NCBI GenBank assembly: GCA_937949785.1
Contig: CALEDH010000008.1
Coordinates: 62,001-126,000 of the forward strand
DNA: 64,000 nt
Direction: 5' to 3'
DNA from: an uncultured Sulfolobales archaeon
GTDB taxonomy: Archaea; Thermoproteota; Thermoprotei_A; Sulfolobales; NBVN01
The position numbers and the translations under genes are program-made. The first letter of the stretch is position 1. Each line of letters opens with the position of its first letter. This document shows, piece by piece, positions 52,013 to 61,850 of this stretch. The notes beneath the pieces were generated by a model, which saw only the letters and a list, made by a program, of their open reading frames with translations, was not told the origin of the DNA and did not search any database.

Positions 52013-53074
52013 ATGATGTCCAAACATCCATTAGACCTACAGCCGGGGAGGAAGTTAACTAGGGAGGAGGTCGAAGAGGCTTTAAGACTATCAATTACAG
52101 CAGAATTAGATGCTGTAAACCTCTACCTACAACTTGCTAGGGCTATAGACGATGAGAAGGTAAGGAAGGTATTCGAAGACATAGCTAAGGAGGAGAAAAC
52201 ACATATAGGCGAGTTCCTAGCAATGCTTAAAGTATTAGATAAGGAGCAGGTAGAGGAGCTGGTTAAAGGGGCTGAGGAGGTTAAGGAGTTAACGGGAACC
52301 TCGGTTAATGACCCGCAGTTAGGTAAGGTAGGGTCAGAAGTAACTCTAGAAGACTTGTTTAAGCAGGTCATATCAATGTTTAAAGATGTTGTAGATAAGT
52401 CGAGGATTCTTAAGAAGTACCTACCCGTAGTCAGACTTGATAGGGGGGTTGAGAGCGTCGTAGTAGAGAAACTAGTAGATGGTAGGTTAGAGAGGTCTGT
52501 AAAACGACTGCATGAGATCTCAATGAAGTTTAAGATCAGTCAGAAATCTATTGACGTAGCTGCTAAGGGTGGGCAGCCTATAGAGATTGCCGATGCGTAC
52601 AACACTGCTAGGAACTTCGCTATGTCAGAAGATAAGTATATAATTGAGGAATTACTCACAGCCGAGGACACTGTTAAGTTACCTCTTAGAAATTGGGGTG
52701 AGTTAGGGGTTCCAGTAAGTGATGTAGCTAACGCAGTCATCAAACTATATGAAAACAGGGTTGGCAAACCATTAATACTACTCGTAAGTCCTACAAGGTA
52801 CTCCGACCTACTAGTCGTACATGAGAAAACAGGTGTTACAGAGCTTGAGAGGGTTAAGGGGTTAGTCGATGAGGTCATCATAGTACCTGCGTTACCAGAC
52901 GACCATGCAATAATACTCTCACCGCAGGTAAGTATATTAGACGTCGTACTAGCAGGGGATGCTGAAGTAGACTACATAGGACCTGAGGACGGATTCCACG
53001 GATTTAGAGCGTGGGAAGCGATAGGTATTAGGTTAAAGTACGGTAAAGGTGTTTGCATCTTAAAAGGTGGTTAG
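52013..53074 (+). CDS. Encapsulin shell protein (HK97 fold) with N-terminal ferritin-like protein fusion
   Basis: N-term LSITAELDAVNLYLQLARAIDDEKVRKVFEDIAKEEKTHIGEFLAML (E and ExxH diiron residues); C-term IADAYNTARNFAMSEDKYIIEELLTAE, LILLVSPTRYSDLL, VDYIGPEDGFHGFRAWEAIGIRLKYGKGVCIL encapsulin pattern; closely resembles my recollection of the P. furiosus fused encapsulin. Confidence 0.93.
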   Translation: MMSKHPLDLQPGRKLTREEVEEALRLSITAELDAVNLYLQLARAIDDEKVRKVFEDIAKEEKTHIGEFLAMLKVLDKEQVEELVKGAEEVKELTGTSVNDPQLGKVGSEVTLEDLFKQVISMFKDVVDKSRILKKYLPVVRLDRGVESVVVEKLVDGRLERSVKRLHEISMKFKISQKSIDVAAKGGQPIEIADAYNTARNFAMSEDKYIIEELLTAEDTVKLPLRNWGELGVPVSDVANAVIKLYENRVGKPLILLVSPTRYSDLLVVHEKTGVTELERVKGLVDEVIIVPALPDDHAIILSPQVSILDVVLAGDAEVDYIGPEDGFHGFRAWEAIGIRLKYGKGVCILKGG

Positions 53075-53162
53075 GTCGCATAAGTCACATGTAAGTTAGA
53101 AGGTAGGTAAGAAAAAGATCTTAACATCATGATTTTTTATTCATTTACGTTATATCAATCAC

Positions 53163-54245
53163 TTACCTTCTAGTTAACTCATTTAAAACCTCCACTATAC
53201 TGTCAAGGCTAGTGTCTATGACCGATCTATCATAAGCTATTAAACTCCATACCCTAGCCTCATACCCTCCTCTTCTCGGCCAATTTAGTAGGAGTTCTTT
53301 CAACGATATCTGCCTTCCTATAATCGGATCGGTAATATACCTATTTGTTCTATAATCATACCACTGATATCTTGTAAACCCACCATCAAGCAGGTACTTC
53401 TTTGTTGTAGGGTGTAAATGTGATGGAACTACATGGATAACCCACTTACTTTTATCAATACGTAGCATATCAAAACTTAGGCGTAATCCATAGTCGTTTA
53501 CATAAGCCCAAGTAGGATCTACTAGAAACCACTTCCCATCAACATAAACTAGTACACCTACATGAGCTGAATCATTAGCTCTCCATATTAGAAGATATAC
53601 ATCCTTAAATCCAACACTCTTAAGAAGCGCGTACCCAAGTACTGCGAGGTCATCACAATCACCGCCTTGGTCTTTTATAGTTTCATTAGGTAATTTCCAA
53701 TGATCTTTCATCACTGATGGATCGTATTGATAATAGGTATTATTCGACACCCACTCAATCAATTTAACAATCATATCTTCAGCAGAAGACGGTAGTACTG
53801 GTAATAACCCACTCACATATCTTAGAGAGTTGACAGCATTATCAAGGAAAATCTTATTTAATGTATCGTTCTTATAAGGTAAATCATTCGGGATAACAGC
53901 CTTACTAAGATAAGACCGGAAGTACTCTAACTCACTAGCGTATGTTTGAAGCTCGGTTTTTAGTTTGGATATGTGTGATTCGTAGTATGTGATGTTGGCC
54001 TTAAGCCATCTATCAACTTCATTGTACTTGATGAGGAGTTTATCGTATTCAGCTATCTTTTTATTTAGCTCAGACTTGTAGTAATTTAATTCCCTTAAAG
54101 TCTTATCCAACTCAGTTTCATAAGCTCTTAACTCAGATTTAAGTAATTTATTTTCAGATAATACGATATTTAAATTAACATATATTATCACTAATGTTAT
54201 TAAGGAAAGTATAAGTGTTATACGTAGTACCGTAATAAGTTTCAT
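53163..54245 (-). CDS. TM-anchored coiled-coil protein with transglutaminase-like domain
   Basis: N-term TM, heptad-rich ELRAYETELDKTLRELNYYKSELNKKIAEYDKLL..., then QGGDCDDLAVLGYALLKSVGF...SAHVGVLVYVDGKWFLVDPTW (C-H-D triad). Confidence 0.85.
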   Translation of the reverse strand: MKLITVLRITLILSLITLVIIYVNLNIVLSENKLLKSELRAYETELDKTLRELNYYKSELNKKIAEYDKLLIKYNEVDRWLKANITYYESHISKLKTELQTYASELEYFRSYLSKAVIPNDLPYKNDTLNKIFLDNAVNSLRYVSGLLPVLPSSAEDMIVKLIEWVSNNTYYQYDPSVMKDHWKLPNETIKDQGGDCDDLAVLGYALLKSVGFKDVYLLIWRANDSAHVGVLVYVDGKWFLVDPTWAYVNDYGLRLSFDMLRIDKSKWVIHVVPSHLHPTTKKYLLDGGFTRYQWYDYRTNRYITDPIIGRQISLKELLLNWPRRGGYEARVWSLIAYDRSVIDTSLDSIVEVLNELTRR

Positions 54246-54517
54246 TATTAATACCTGGAATAACTCTTTTAATAGCTTAAAAATGTTTAAGGTTGGAAAG
54301 CCTTATGATGTGAAGGCCTACGTACATGTCTTCGGTGTTGCAGTCTCTCAGAGATTGATATGCTTTACTTCAGTTTTTTGTTAATTTTTAGTTTTCCTAA
54401 GCTTATTAGCTAAGGCAGTAAGACTACATATCAAAATGACAATGTAGTGATGTATAGTATATTTATATGATTGGTCTTCGAACATGAGAGTTAACTATTT
54501 GTAAAAAGTTGAGATTA

Positions 54518-54751
54518 CTAAGCAACGGCTGCGTCGGCTTCATAACCAATAAAGTTGTAAAGCAAGTCGTCAGTCATTAAGAAACCGTTGTCATTTAAGA
54601 GTTTCTGCATATTTAATATCTTATTCTTCCTAATAGTATAGGAGTTAGAACTTAGAACATGTATTAGTAGTTCAGTAATTTCATCTTGATTTAAATTCTT
54701 TACAACTTTGACCAACTCTCCTAAATTTTTAATAGACGTTCTCTCCCTCAT
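54518..54751 (-). CDS. Small hypothetical protein
   Basis: 77 aa ORF, no recognised family. Confidence 0.35.
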   Translation of the reverse strand: MRERTSIKNLGELVKVVKNLNQDEITELLIHVLSSNSYTIRKNKILNMQKLLNDNGFLMTDDLLYNFIGYEADAAVA

Positions 54752-54874
54752 TGAAAGCCACTAATAACTTCCTTGAATATAGGTAAATTTAAAAGACCTT
54801 GGCCAAGCGTTCTCATCTTAGACCTCGCAAACATTAATAGAGGTTATATATGATCAGTTTAATTAGGGATTAAG

Positions 54875-55690
54875 ATGGTTAACTCCTCTAACGTATGTAG
54901 TTTTAAGAGGCTTTTTGATAGTGTAGTTGTTAGGCCTCCAGCAGATGATTTAATAAGATGTGTTTCGACTAGTCATGAGAGGCATAGTGTTAATACTTTA
55001 AATGCTTTAAAACAGCATGTTGAATACGTTAAGATATTACTTGAGGAGGGGATTGATGTTTATTCATTGCCTACCCTTAAGGGCTTTCCTGACGCTGTAT
55101 TTATACAGGATACAGCTATTGTAAGTTCTTTAAGGAGGGAGGCATTGATTTCAAACTTTGGTGAGGTCAGTAGGAGGGGTGAGGAATTAAGTATTGCTGA
55201 GTTCTTAGGGAGGCATGGATATAAATTAGCTTATGTTAAACCGCCTGCTACGTTAGAAGGTGGTGATGTATTGGTTACTGATGTTGGATTGATCTACGTT
55301 GGTATTACTACGAGGACTAATTTAGGCGGTGTTGAATACTTAAAGAACTTCTATAAGGGATATGAGGTAATTCCGGTGGTGGTTAATAAGGTTTTCCATT
55401 TGCTCTCAGCTGTGACTTACTTAGGTAGTAAGACTGTAGCTTTAGTGCCGGAGTTAATTGATGTATCAGTATTTAAGGGTTTTAAAATAATTGAGGTATC
55501 GCTTAATGAGGCGTACGCTGTAAACATGTTATACTTAGGTGATGGTAAGGTCTTAATGCCTGAGGGGTATCCGAAAACCTACAGTAAGCTAAGGAGTAAT
55601 GGGTTTAAACCTATCGAGGTTGATGTCTCGGAATTTAGAAAATGTGATGGTGGTATTACCTGTCTATCCCTACCCCTCTATAACGTCTGA
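54875..55690 (+). CDS. Amidinotransferase/dimethylarginine dimethylaminohydrolase (DDAH)-like protein
   Basis: FPDAVFIQDTAIV, LEGGDVLVTD, HLLSAVTYLG, catalytic Cys in GGITCLSLPLY. Confidence 0.85.
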   Translation: MVNSSNVCSFKRLFDSVVVRPPADDLIRCVSTSHERHSVNTLNALKQHVEYVKILLEEGIDVYSLPTLKGFPDAVFIQDTAIVSSLRREALISNFGEVSRRGEELSIAEFLGRHGYKLAYVKPPATLEGGDVLVTDVGLIYVGITTRTNLGGVEYLKNFYKGYEVIPVVVNKVFHLLSAVTYLGSKTVALVPELIDVSVFKGFKIIEVSLNEAYAVNMLYLGDGKVLMPEGYPKTYSKLRSNGFKPIEVDVSEFRKCDGGITCLSLPLYNV

Positions 55691-55785
55691 CCATATGTTC
55701 AATATGTTTGAATAACATCGTTTCACGTTTTCGAAAGGTTTTTATTGATATCTCGTATATTAAGAGATATGAGATAGGAGGTGAT

Positions 55786-57554
55786 GTGAAGTTAATAAAA
55801 AAATTATTAAGTATTCAGTAGTAATTGCAGTGTTGATCGTAGCCCTACTAACCTTCACATCGCCTGAAGCTGAGTTCATGCCTGAGGAGAAGAGATATCC
55901 TTACATAACCTTCCCACTTCTACCTCCAATACTAGCTATAGCTTTAGCGATGGCTACAGGAGAGATAGTTCCAGCACTATTCGCCGGTATATGGGTAGGT
56001 GCTTTAATGGTTACCGGTTATAACCCGTTGCAAGCCACTGTTCAATTAATTGATTGGTACATAGCTAATGCGACAGATTCCTGGAACGCGTCCATACTAC
56101 TTTACGACTTCGTTTTAGGGGCGTTTATGGGTCTTCTCTACGCTTCCGGCGCAGTACACTCATTTGCTAGGGCGGTGTCGAAGAACATTAAAAGTGCTAG
56201 AGGTGCTAGCCTTGCAGCATCCTTACTGGGTCTTGCAGTATTCTTCGATGACTACGGAAACACGGTCATAGTAGGCAATTCTATGAGGCCTATCACAGAT
56301 AAGTTAAGAGTGAGCAGGGAGCTTCTCAGCTATATCGTTGACTCAACCGCAGCGCCGATAGCCGGTATAGCATTAGTTTCCTCATGGATAGGTTATGAGG
56401 TAAGCTTAATTAGAGACTCTATAGACTCCCTATCACAGCAAGCTGCTGAAGGTGCTATAGGTGCAGCACCTACTTATGAGGCTTATTACATGTGGTTAAA
56501 CGCTGTTCCATACCACTTCTACTCACTACTAGCTATACTTATGGTCTTCATCGTGGCGTTAAGTAGGAGGCATTACGGACCTATGTTAAACGCTGAGTTC
56601 AGATCTATTAAGGAGGGGAAGGTATTAAGAGATGGTGCAACACCACTACTGCCGACTGAGGAGGTCTTAGGCTCGGAAATAAGGGTTCGGAAACAGGCTT
56701 CCGGTTGGTTGTTCGGCATAGCTATGCTTGTCTTAGTCATCGTTACATTACTTGGTTTATGGGCTACAGGAGCTGAAGACCTAACAACTTTCTGGGAAAC
56801 ACCGTTTACTGATGCTTTGATGAATGCTGATACGGCTAAGGCGTTGTTATGGGCTGGGATGGCAACTTACTTCATAACGTTTGCATGGCTACTATTAGGT
56901 AGGGTTATGAGTTTCAAGGATGTTATGAGGAATACCTTCAAGGGGATGTACCTCATGGTCTTACCCAACGCCATACTACTCCATGCATGGAGTATTAAAT
57001 CGGCGACAGATGCTGTTGGGACAGCTGAGTACGTAGTACACGGAGCTGTAGTTATAGGGCTTTCAGCCTTATTAGTACCTCTCATCATATACTTAGCGTC
57101 GATGTTCATATCATTTACTACAGGGACTAGTTGGGGTACGTTCGGAGTTATGATGCCTATCGCAGTACCTATGGCTTGGCAGTTAGCATTACTTCAATAT
57201 CCGAACGATATTAACGTAGCATATATTGTGGCTTTCGCATCGATAGGAGCTGTCTTCGGTGGGGGGATATTCGGGGATCACTGCTCACCAATAAGTGATA
57301 CAACAATAATGTCATCGATGTTCTCAGCAGCAGATCATATAGACCACGTATCTACTCAGCTGCCGTACGCATTAACAGCCGGTATAATAGGTATAGTACT
57401 ATATGCACTGTTCGCGTTAGGCATCACTAACTACATAGTACTGCTACCAGCCGGTATATTATTATTGATAGCGCTACATATGATGTTAAACATGATGTAC
57501 GCTAGAACGGTTAAACTACCAGCTGTAATACCTAACTACGAGGCAGAGGCTTGA
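55786..57554 (+). CDS. NhaC-like Na+/H+ antiporter; N-terminus apparently split by -1 frame change at A7 run (uninterrupted ORF begins 55830)
   Basis: 574 aa multi-TM; FFDDYGNTVIVGNSMRPITD, GTSWGTFGVMMPIA, GGGIFGDHCSPISDTTIMSS typical of NhaC. SD GGAGGTGAT + GTG at 55786 is in another frame. Confidence 0.8.
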
Positions 57555-58008
57555 TGATAGTTAAACATATGAGTAACCAAGGCAGTTTCCATTTTTCCCT
57601 TTTTCATGGAGGTAGTACCTCAGCCTACGAATGCCTACAAACGTTTGGATAGTTGTTAGGACTGAGGACATAGGTCGTTATCGGATGGTTAACACCGCAT
57701 GCTCGCCTCAACTTCTAAGACATCAGTAGCTATCACCGCTGACAGTGAGGGACCACATGTCGGGACTTTAAGACATACTAGCTCAGCTCATTTAACTCAC
57801 CGCATATCATGCACACAGACCACACCATATAATTAAGAATTTAACCATTTGGGAACAGCTGAAAGCTCTCCTATGGAAGGGGGATGCTAAGCGTAATGGA
57901 ATTTTAGGTTAGATTGGAACAGCTGGGTTTTTCACTCACTCTATGTTTCCACACCATCTAATAGTTTTTAAGCTTTTTTACATAGCTATCTTTAGGTAAA
58001 GAAGTCGG

Positions 58009-58422
58009 ATGGGTATTAATAACTCATCGCCCATGATAAGTAGGGTGAAACTACTTCTCCGCATAGCGTCTTATTCGTTTCTAGTAGTAGGTGTGGTGTT
58101 AGCGTCGTTCTCCATTACTATAGTTATCGTATTAACTTCAATATCGAATATTATGAATCTGCTTAACTTAGAACTCGTAGACCTACCTAGGATTACGTAT
58201 CTCACTGTGTCTAGCATCGTATCGGTCTGCGGGTACGTTAAGGTAGGTGATATGGTAGGTGCTGTGGATTCTGGGAGGGTTGAAGGGTTAAGGAAATCAC
58301 TACTGATTTGGAGTTTCTTAGGGTTTGCATTCAGCTTCATAATACCTGGGGCTATAACTCTAACCGTACTGCTAAAGTACTACAGTACGCTTATAAAGGT
58401 AACTACTATTATGTACTCTTAG
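58009..58422 (+). CDS. Hypothetical membrane protein
   Basis: 137 aa, predicted 3-4 TM helices by hydrophobicity. Confidence 0.55.
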   Translation: MGINNSSPMISRVKLLLRIASYSFLVVGVVLASFSITIVIVLTSISNIMNLLNLELVDLPRITYLTVSSIVSVCGYVKVGDMVGAVDSGRVEGLRKSLLIWSFLGFAFSFIIPGAITLTVLLKYYSTLIKVTTIMYS

Positions 58423-58430
58423 GTGTTTAG

Positions 58431-59168
58431 ATGGCGTACATGTATAGTAGGAGGTTCATGATCTTCAGCCAAATCTACAGTCAGATGATAATATTAATCC
58501 TCGCAGTTGTCAACACTTATTACCCTCAATACCTCAGCTACACTTTCCTAATATTCATAGGATCTATGTTCGTAATGATGTTCACCACGTTTAGGACGTC
58601 GTTAAAGCACGTCATCGGTTCTGAGGCTAAGGAGGTAAGGGAAGGTAGGAAGTTACTTGAGGTTAAATACGATGATGTTATGAGCGTAGCTAGACATGAC
58701 GCCAAATTAAACGATGAGTTAAAACCTATGATGAAGACCACCCTATTAAGCCTAGCTAATATGTTCATCATATTTGCATGGTACTACATATACTTTAACA
58801 TTCTTATACATAGCTTTGAAGGAGCGGACTTAACGATGAAATTCGTAGGGTTTCTACTAGGCTATGAAATACCTTACATCGCTGTTACTGTTGTCAGCCT
58901 ATTCACTAGGAAGTCTTTTAAGACCATGGTTCAGGTAGTCAGAGATTTCATAATATATGATAGGGGGGTCGTGGGCTCTGGAATATGTATTAAGTTTCCC
59001 TTATCAAGTAACTACGTAGTTAAAGTTGAACCAAGCAGGAAGTTCGTAGAGATAGCTAAGGTTGATAAGAACTCGGTAATTAAGTATAGATTTTACAGTA
59101 AGAATTATGATAAGATAGCAAACATCGTTGATAGGTATGGTAAACCTAAATCAGAGTCTAAGGATTAG
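58431..59168 (+). CDS. Hypothetical membrane protein
   Basis: 245 aa, four hydrophobic segments, C-terminal charged domain. Confidence 0.6.
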   Translation: MAYMYSRRFMIFSQIYSQMIILILAVVNTYYPQYLSYTFLIFIGSMFVMMFTTFRTSLKHVIGSEAKEVREGRKLLEVKYDDVMSVARHDAKLNDELKPMMKTTLLSLANMFIIFAWYYIYFNILIHSFEGADLTMKFVGFLLGYEIPYIAVTVVSLFTRKSFKTMVQVVRDFIIYDRGVVGSGICIKFPLSSNYVVKVEPSRKFVEIAKVDKNSVIKYRFYSKNYDKIANIVDRYGKPKSESKD

Positions 59169-60513
59169 ATATATACGAATATACATACTCATATTCATAG
59201 TGCTCATCACCCTAAAACCGCCTGCAGACCTTCAAACCCTAACGTCAGACTTCACAATACCTCGACATATCTTAAGAATTTACTCGGCCATAGCATTGCC
59301 GAATACCGATGAAGTGTTAATAGCGACAGAGTCATCCCTACTACTATTAAATCTGAGTGAGGGCTTAATTCGTGAAATCCCTGTTAAAGATATTTACGAC
59401 TTAGAACTCTTTAATGATGCTATTGTAGGGACCGGTAAGACCTCCGGTAAGGCATACATACTACTTCTCAATCAGAATATGACTGCAACATCAATTAAAT
59501 ACTCTGTAGACTCCGCACTATACGACTCCGTAATAAGTAGTAACACCATATTGAGCAGTGGGTACGCCTTAATTAACTCTACCTATAAAATAATGATTAC
59601 ATATTCCAACGGTTCTGAGGTAGTAACCTATATAGCGGACTGCCCGTCAGCATGTTATGGTAGGAAACTGCTAATCGCTCAGAGAGGTGAGGTCATCCTA
59701 GCAGGTTCTTTATTTCTAAGAGGTCGGAATTACCAGTGGAGCTATGATGTATTCCACGGAGTATTAGGTAGTACATCGCTAATTGGTAGTTATGTAAGTC
59801 TTGACGGTAACGACTACGTAGTAAACTCATTCTTAATTAACAACACCATATACACAGTGATAAATTCTGACACCTCAGGACTCCACGTAGCGGTTGCCGA
59901 TTATGATAACTTCAACACATCCCTCTATAGAATATTAGTAGATGGTAGGAGGGTGGATGGTGTTAACGCTGCCCACTACAACGATTCAATACTAATAATT
60001 GCTAAGGATTTGATGGGGGACTCATACACGGTCTTACTCAACGTATCGTCGGGAATCCACATAGCGTTCAGCCTGGGTAATACCTCCGTAGACATATCGA
60101 TGGCTAACGATAAAGCCGTATACTTAAATAGCTATGCGAGCTCTGCCAGAAGCAATTTAATTATATGTGACTTTGATGAAGTAATTGAGTACCTTAGGAG
60201 GTTTAACTCTAGGCATGTCTCGTTAAACAGTGTCGACGTATTTCCATCAACCCTGAAGTTAGCCTTCAATAAAGGCGAATTAAATTATGAAGTCTCCACA
60301 CATACCATCCCATCACCTACTACCAGCGCTATAGCTACTACTTCAATCGGGAGGAATGAGAGCACATCCACTACATATTCTAAGGAACCACTGTATACTT
60401 TAAAGATTGATGAGCTGGTATGGGGTAGGGTATCATTCCTCACAATAGGTATTATCCTAATAACGTCTTCAATAATACTTAAATATTTAACGAGGATCAG
60501 GGTTGAGGAGTGA
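59128..60513 (+). CDS. Hypothetical secreted/C-terminally anchored protein (start probably downstream of 59128)
   Basis: 461 aa; N-terminal hydrophobic segment, many N-x-S/T sequons, Ser/Thr-rich stalk, C-terminal TM plus basic tail. Confidence 0.6.
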   Translation: MIGMVNLNQSLRIRYIRIYILIFIVLITLKPPADLQTLTSDFTIPRHILRIYSAIALPNTDEVLIATESSLLLLNLSEGLIREIPVKDIYDLELFNDAIVGTGKTSGKAYILLLNQNMTATSIKYSVDSALYDSVISSNTILSSGYALINSTYKIMITYSNGSEVVTYIADCPSACYGRKLLIAQRGEVILAGSLFLRGRNYQWSYDVFHGVLGSTSLIGSYVSLDGNDYVVNSFLINNTIYTVINSDTSGLHVAVADYDNFNTSLYRILVDGRRVDGVNAAHYNDSILIIAKDLMGDSYTVLLNVSSGIHIAFSLGNTSVDISMANDKAVYLNSYASSARSNLIICDFDEVIEYLRRFNSRHVSLNSVDVFPSTLKLAFNKGELNYEVSTHTIPSPTTSAIATTSIGRNESTSTTYSKEPLYTLKIDELVWGRVSFLTIGIILITSSIILKYLTRIRVEE

Positions 60514-60632
60514 GGTGTTCTGGGTTAAGCATCGATAACGGTAAACATATTACCTGTAATCTGTAAACATTGTAGGTAAATTCGAATCTCTCATGGTTCG
60601 TTCTACGATGCGGGTTTGACTTAGTTCCATAT

Positions 60633-60660
60633 CCTGTGGGGAGGTTAATGCCCCAGCAGG
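60633..60660. repeat. Inverted repeat/hairpin between the hypothetical trio and ribB
   Basis: CCTGTGGGG-aggttaatg-CCCCAGCAGG, 9 bp with one bulge. Confidence 0.55.
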
Positions 60661-60688
60661 TAGCTGATCACGTTAAATAGAATGCAGA

Positions 60689-60700
60689 TATTTAAATATT
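60689..60700 (+). promoter_or_regulatory. TATA-box-like element upstream of ribB
   Basis: TATTTAAATATT about 30-38 nt before GTG start at 60728. Confidence 0.5.
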
Positions 60701-60727
60701 GCTAAGTACCGTTAATGGGGATGCTGT

Positions 60728-61405
60728 GTGAACTCATTAGAAGTGGTGTTGAAGTTCTTCACCTCAGGCAAACCTATATTTATCTACGATTCCTACAGCC
60801 GTGAAGATGAGGTTGATATGGTTTACCATGCGTCGTTCATCACGTATAGAGAGATATATAGTTTAAGGACTATAGCAGGTGGTTTAATATGCTATGTCAT
60901 ACCCTATGAAGTTGGAGTTAAGTTAGGCCTTAAATTTATGGATGAAATACTCAACGCAGCTGGTTTAGAGGAGTTGACGATGAAGAGGTTAGGCTACGGT
61001 GATAAGCCAGCCTTCAGCCTATGGGTTAACTACGTAGGTGTTAAGACAGGTATCTCGGATATGGATAGGGCCTTAACAATCAGTAAGTTGTACGAAGTTA
61101 CAGAACTTATCGTTAAGGGCTATGTTGATGAAGGTAGGAAACTATTCTATAAGGGATTTATGAGTCCAGGCCATGTACCAATACTCATGAGTCGCGGTAT
61201 CACGAGTAGGAGGGGGCATACGGAGTTGAGTGAGGCCTTGACTAGATTGGCAAAATTAACACCAGCGACAGTAATTGCAGAGGTGCTTGATGAGGGGTAC
61301 TCAATGCCTTTAAGCAAGGCTAAGGAACTTGCAGAGAAATTAAATACCGTGATAGTCAGCAGTAAAGAGATAATCGAAGCTTACATAAAGTCTCCTACTC
61401 CTTAA
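60728..61405 (+). CDS. ribB: 3,4-dihydroxy-2-butanone 4-phosphate synthase
   Basis: YDSYSREDEVDMVYHASFIT, RTIAGGLICYVIP, GHVPILMSRGITSRRGHTELSEALTRLA, PATVIAEVLD. Confidence 0.9.
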   Translation: MNSLEVVLKFFTSGKPIFIYDSYSREDEVDMVYHASFITYREIYSLRTIAGGLICYVIPYEVGVKLGLKFMDEILNAAGLEELTMKRLGYGDKPAFSLWVNYVGVKTGISDMDRALTISKLYEVTELIVKGYVDEGRKLFYKGFMSPGHVPILMSRGITSRRGHTELSEALTRLAKLTPATVIAEVLDEGYSMPLSKAKELAEKLNTVIVSSKEIIEAYIKSPTP

Positions 61406-61850
61406 AGATCCTGAGAGTTATCGACACAGCGTCTTTACTAACAGTTCTAGGGTAAGAACTACGTATGTTTATCGAAAGAGCAGTGGTCCAGGAACTATCC
61501 CGGTAGTTGTCGTCGTTAGGTAGTTATATTGTAGTCATCTGCTCACACTACCTCTACGGCTTCGTAGGTATATCCTAATTTCTCAACCACACCTCCCGTA
61601 CTTCAGTGGTATATACTCATTAAGCACTGACCCCACCACACATCAATCACATGCAGATCACATAGGCAATCCATAAAGCTCTTAACCTCGAAACGGTATG
61701 AAGGGCTAACCGTTCAGAGACTACTGACGAATCCGGCAGTTCACCATAAATCCTCTATAAACCTAGATGATTAAGCCTGTAGTATTCAAGCATTAACAGT
61801 AAAACTTTTATACCTCACCCCATTAATTATGTGGTGATGTAGTTGAGCCA

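Noticed and set aside
52013-53074. Prophage major capsid protein
   Set aside because: The HK97-like region is fused to a ferritin-like domain and sits beside rubrerythrin; no terminase, portal, integrase or tail genes are present.
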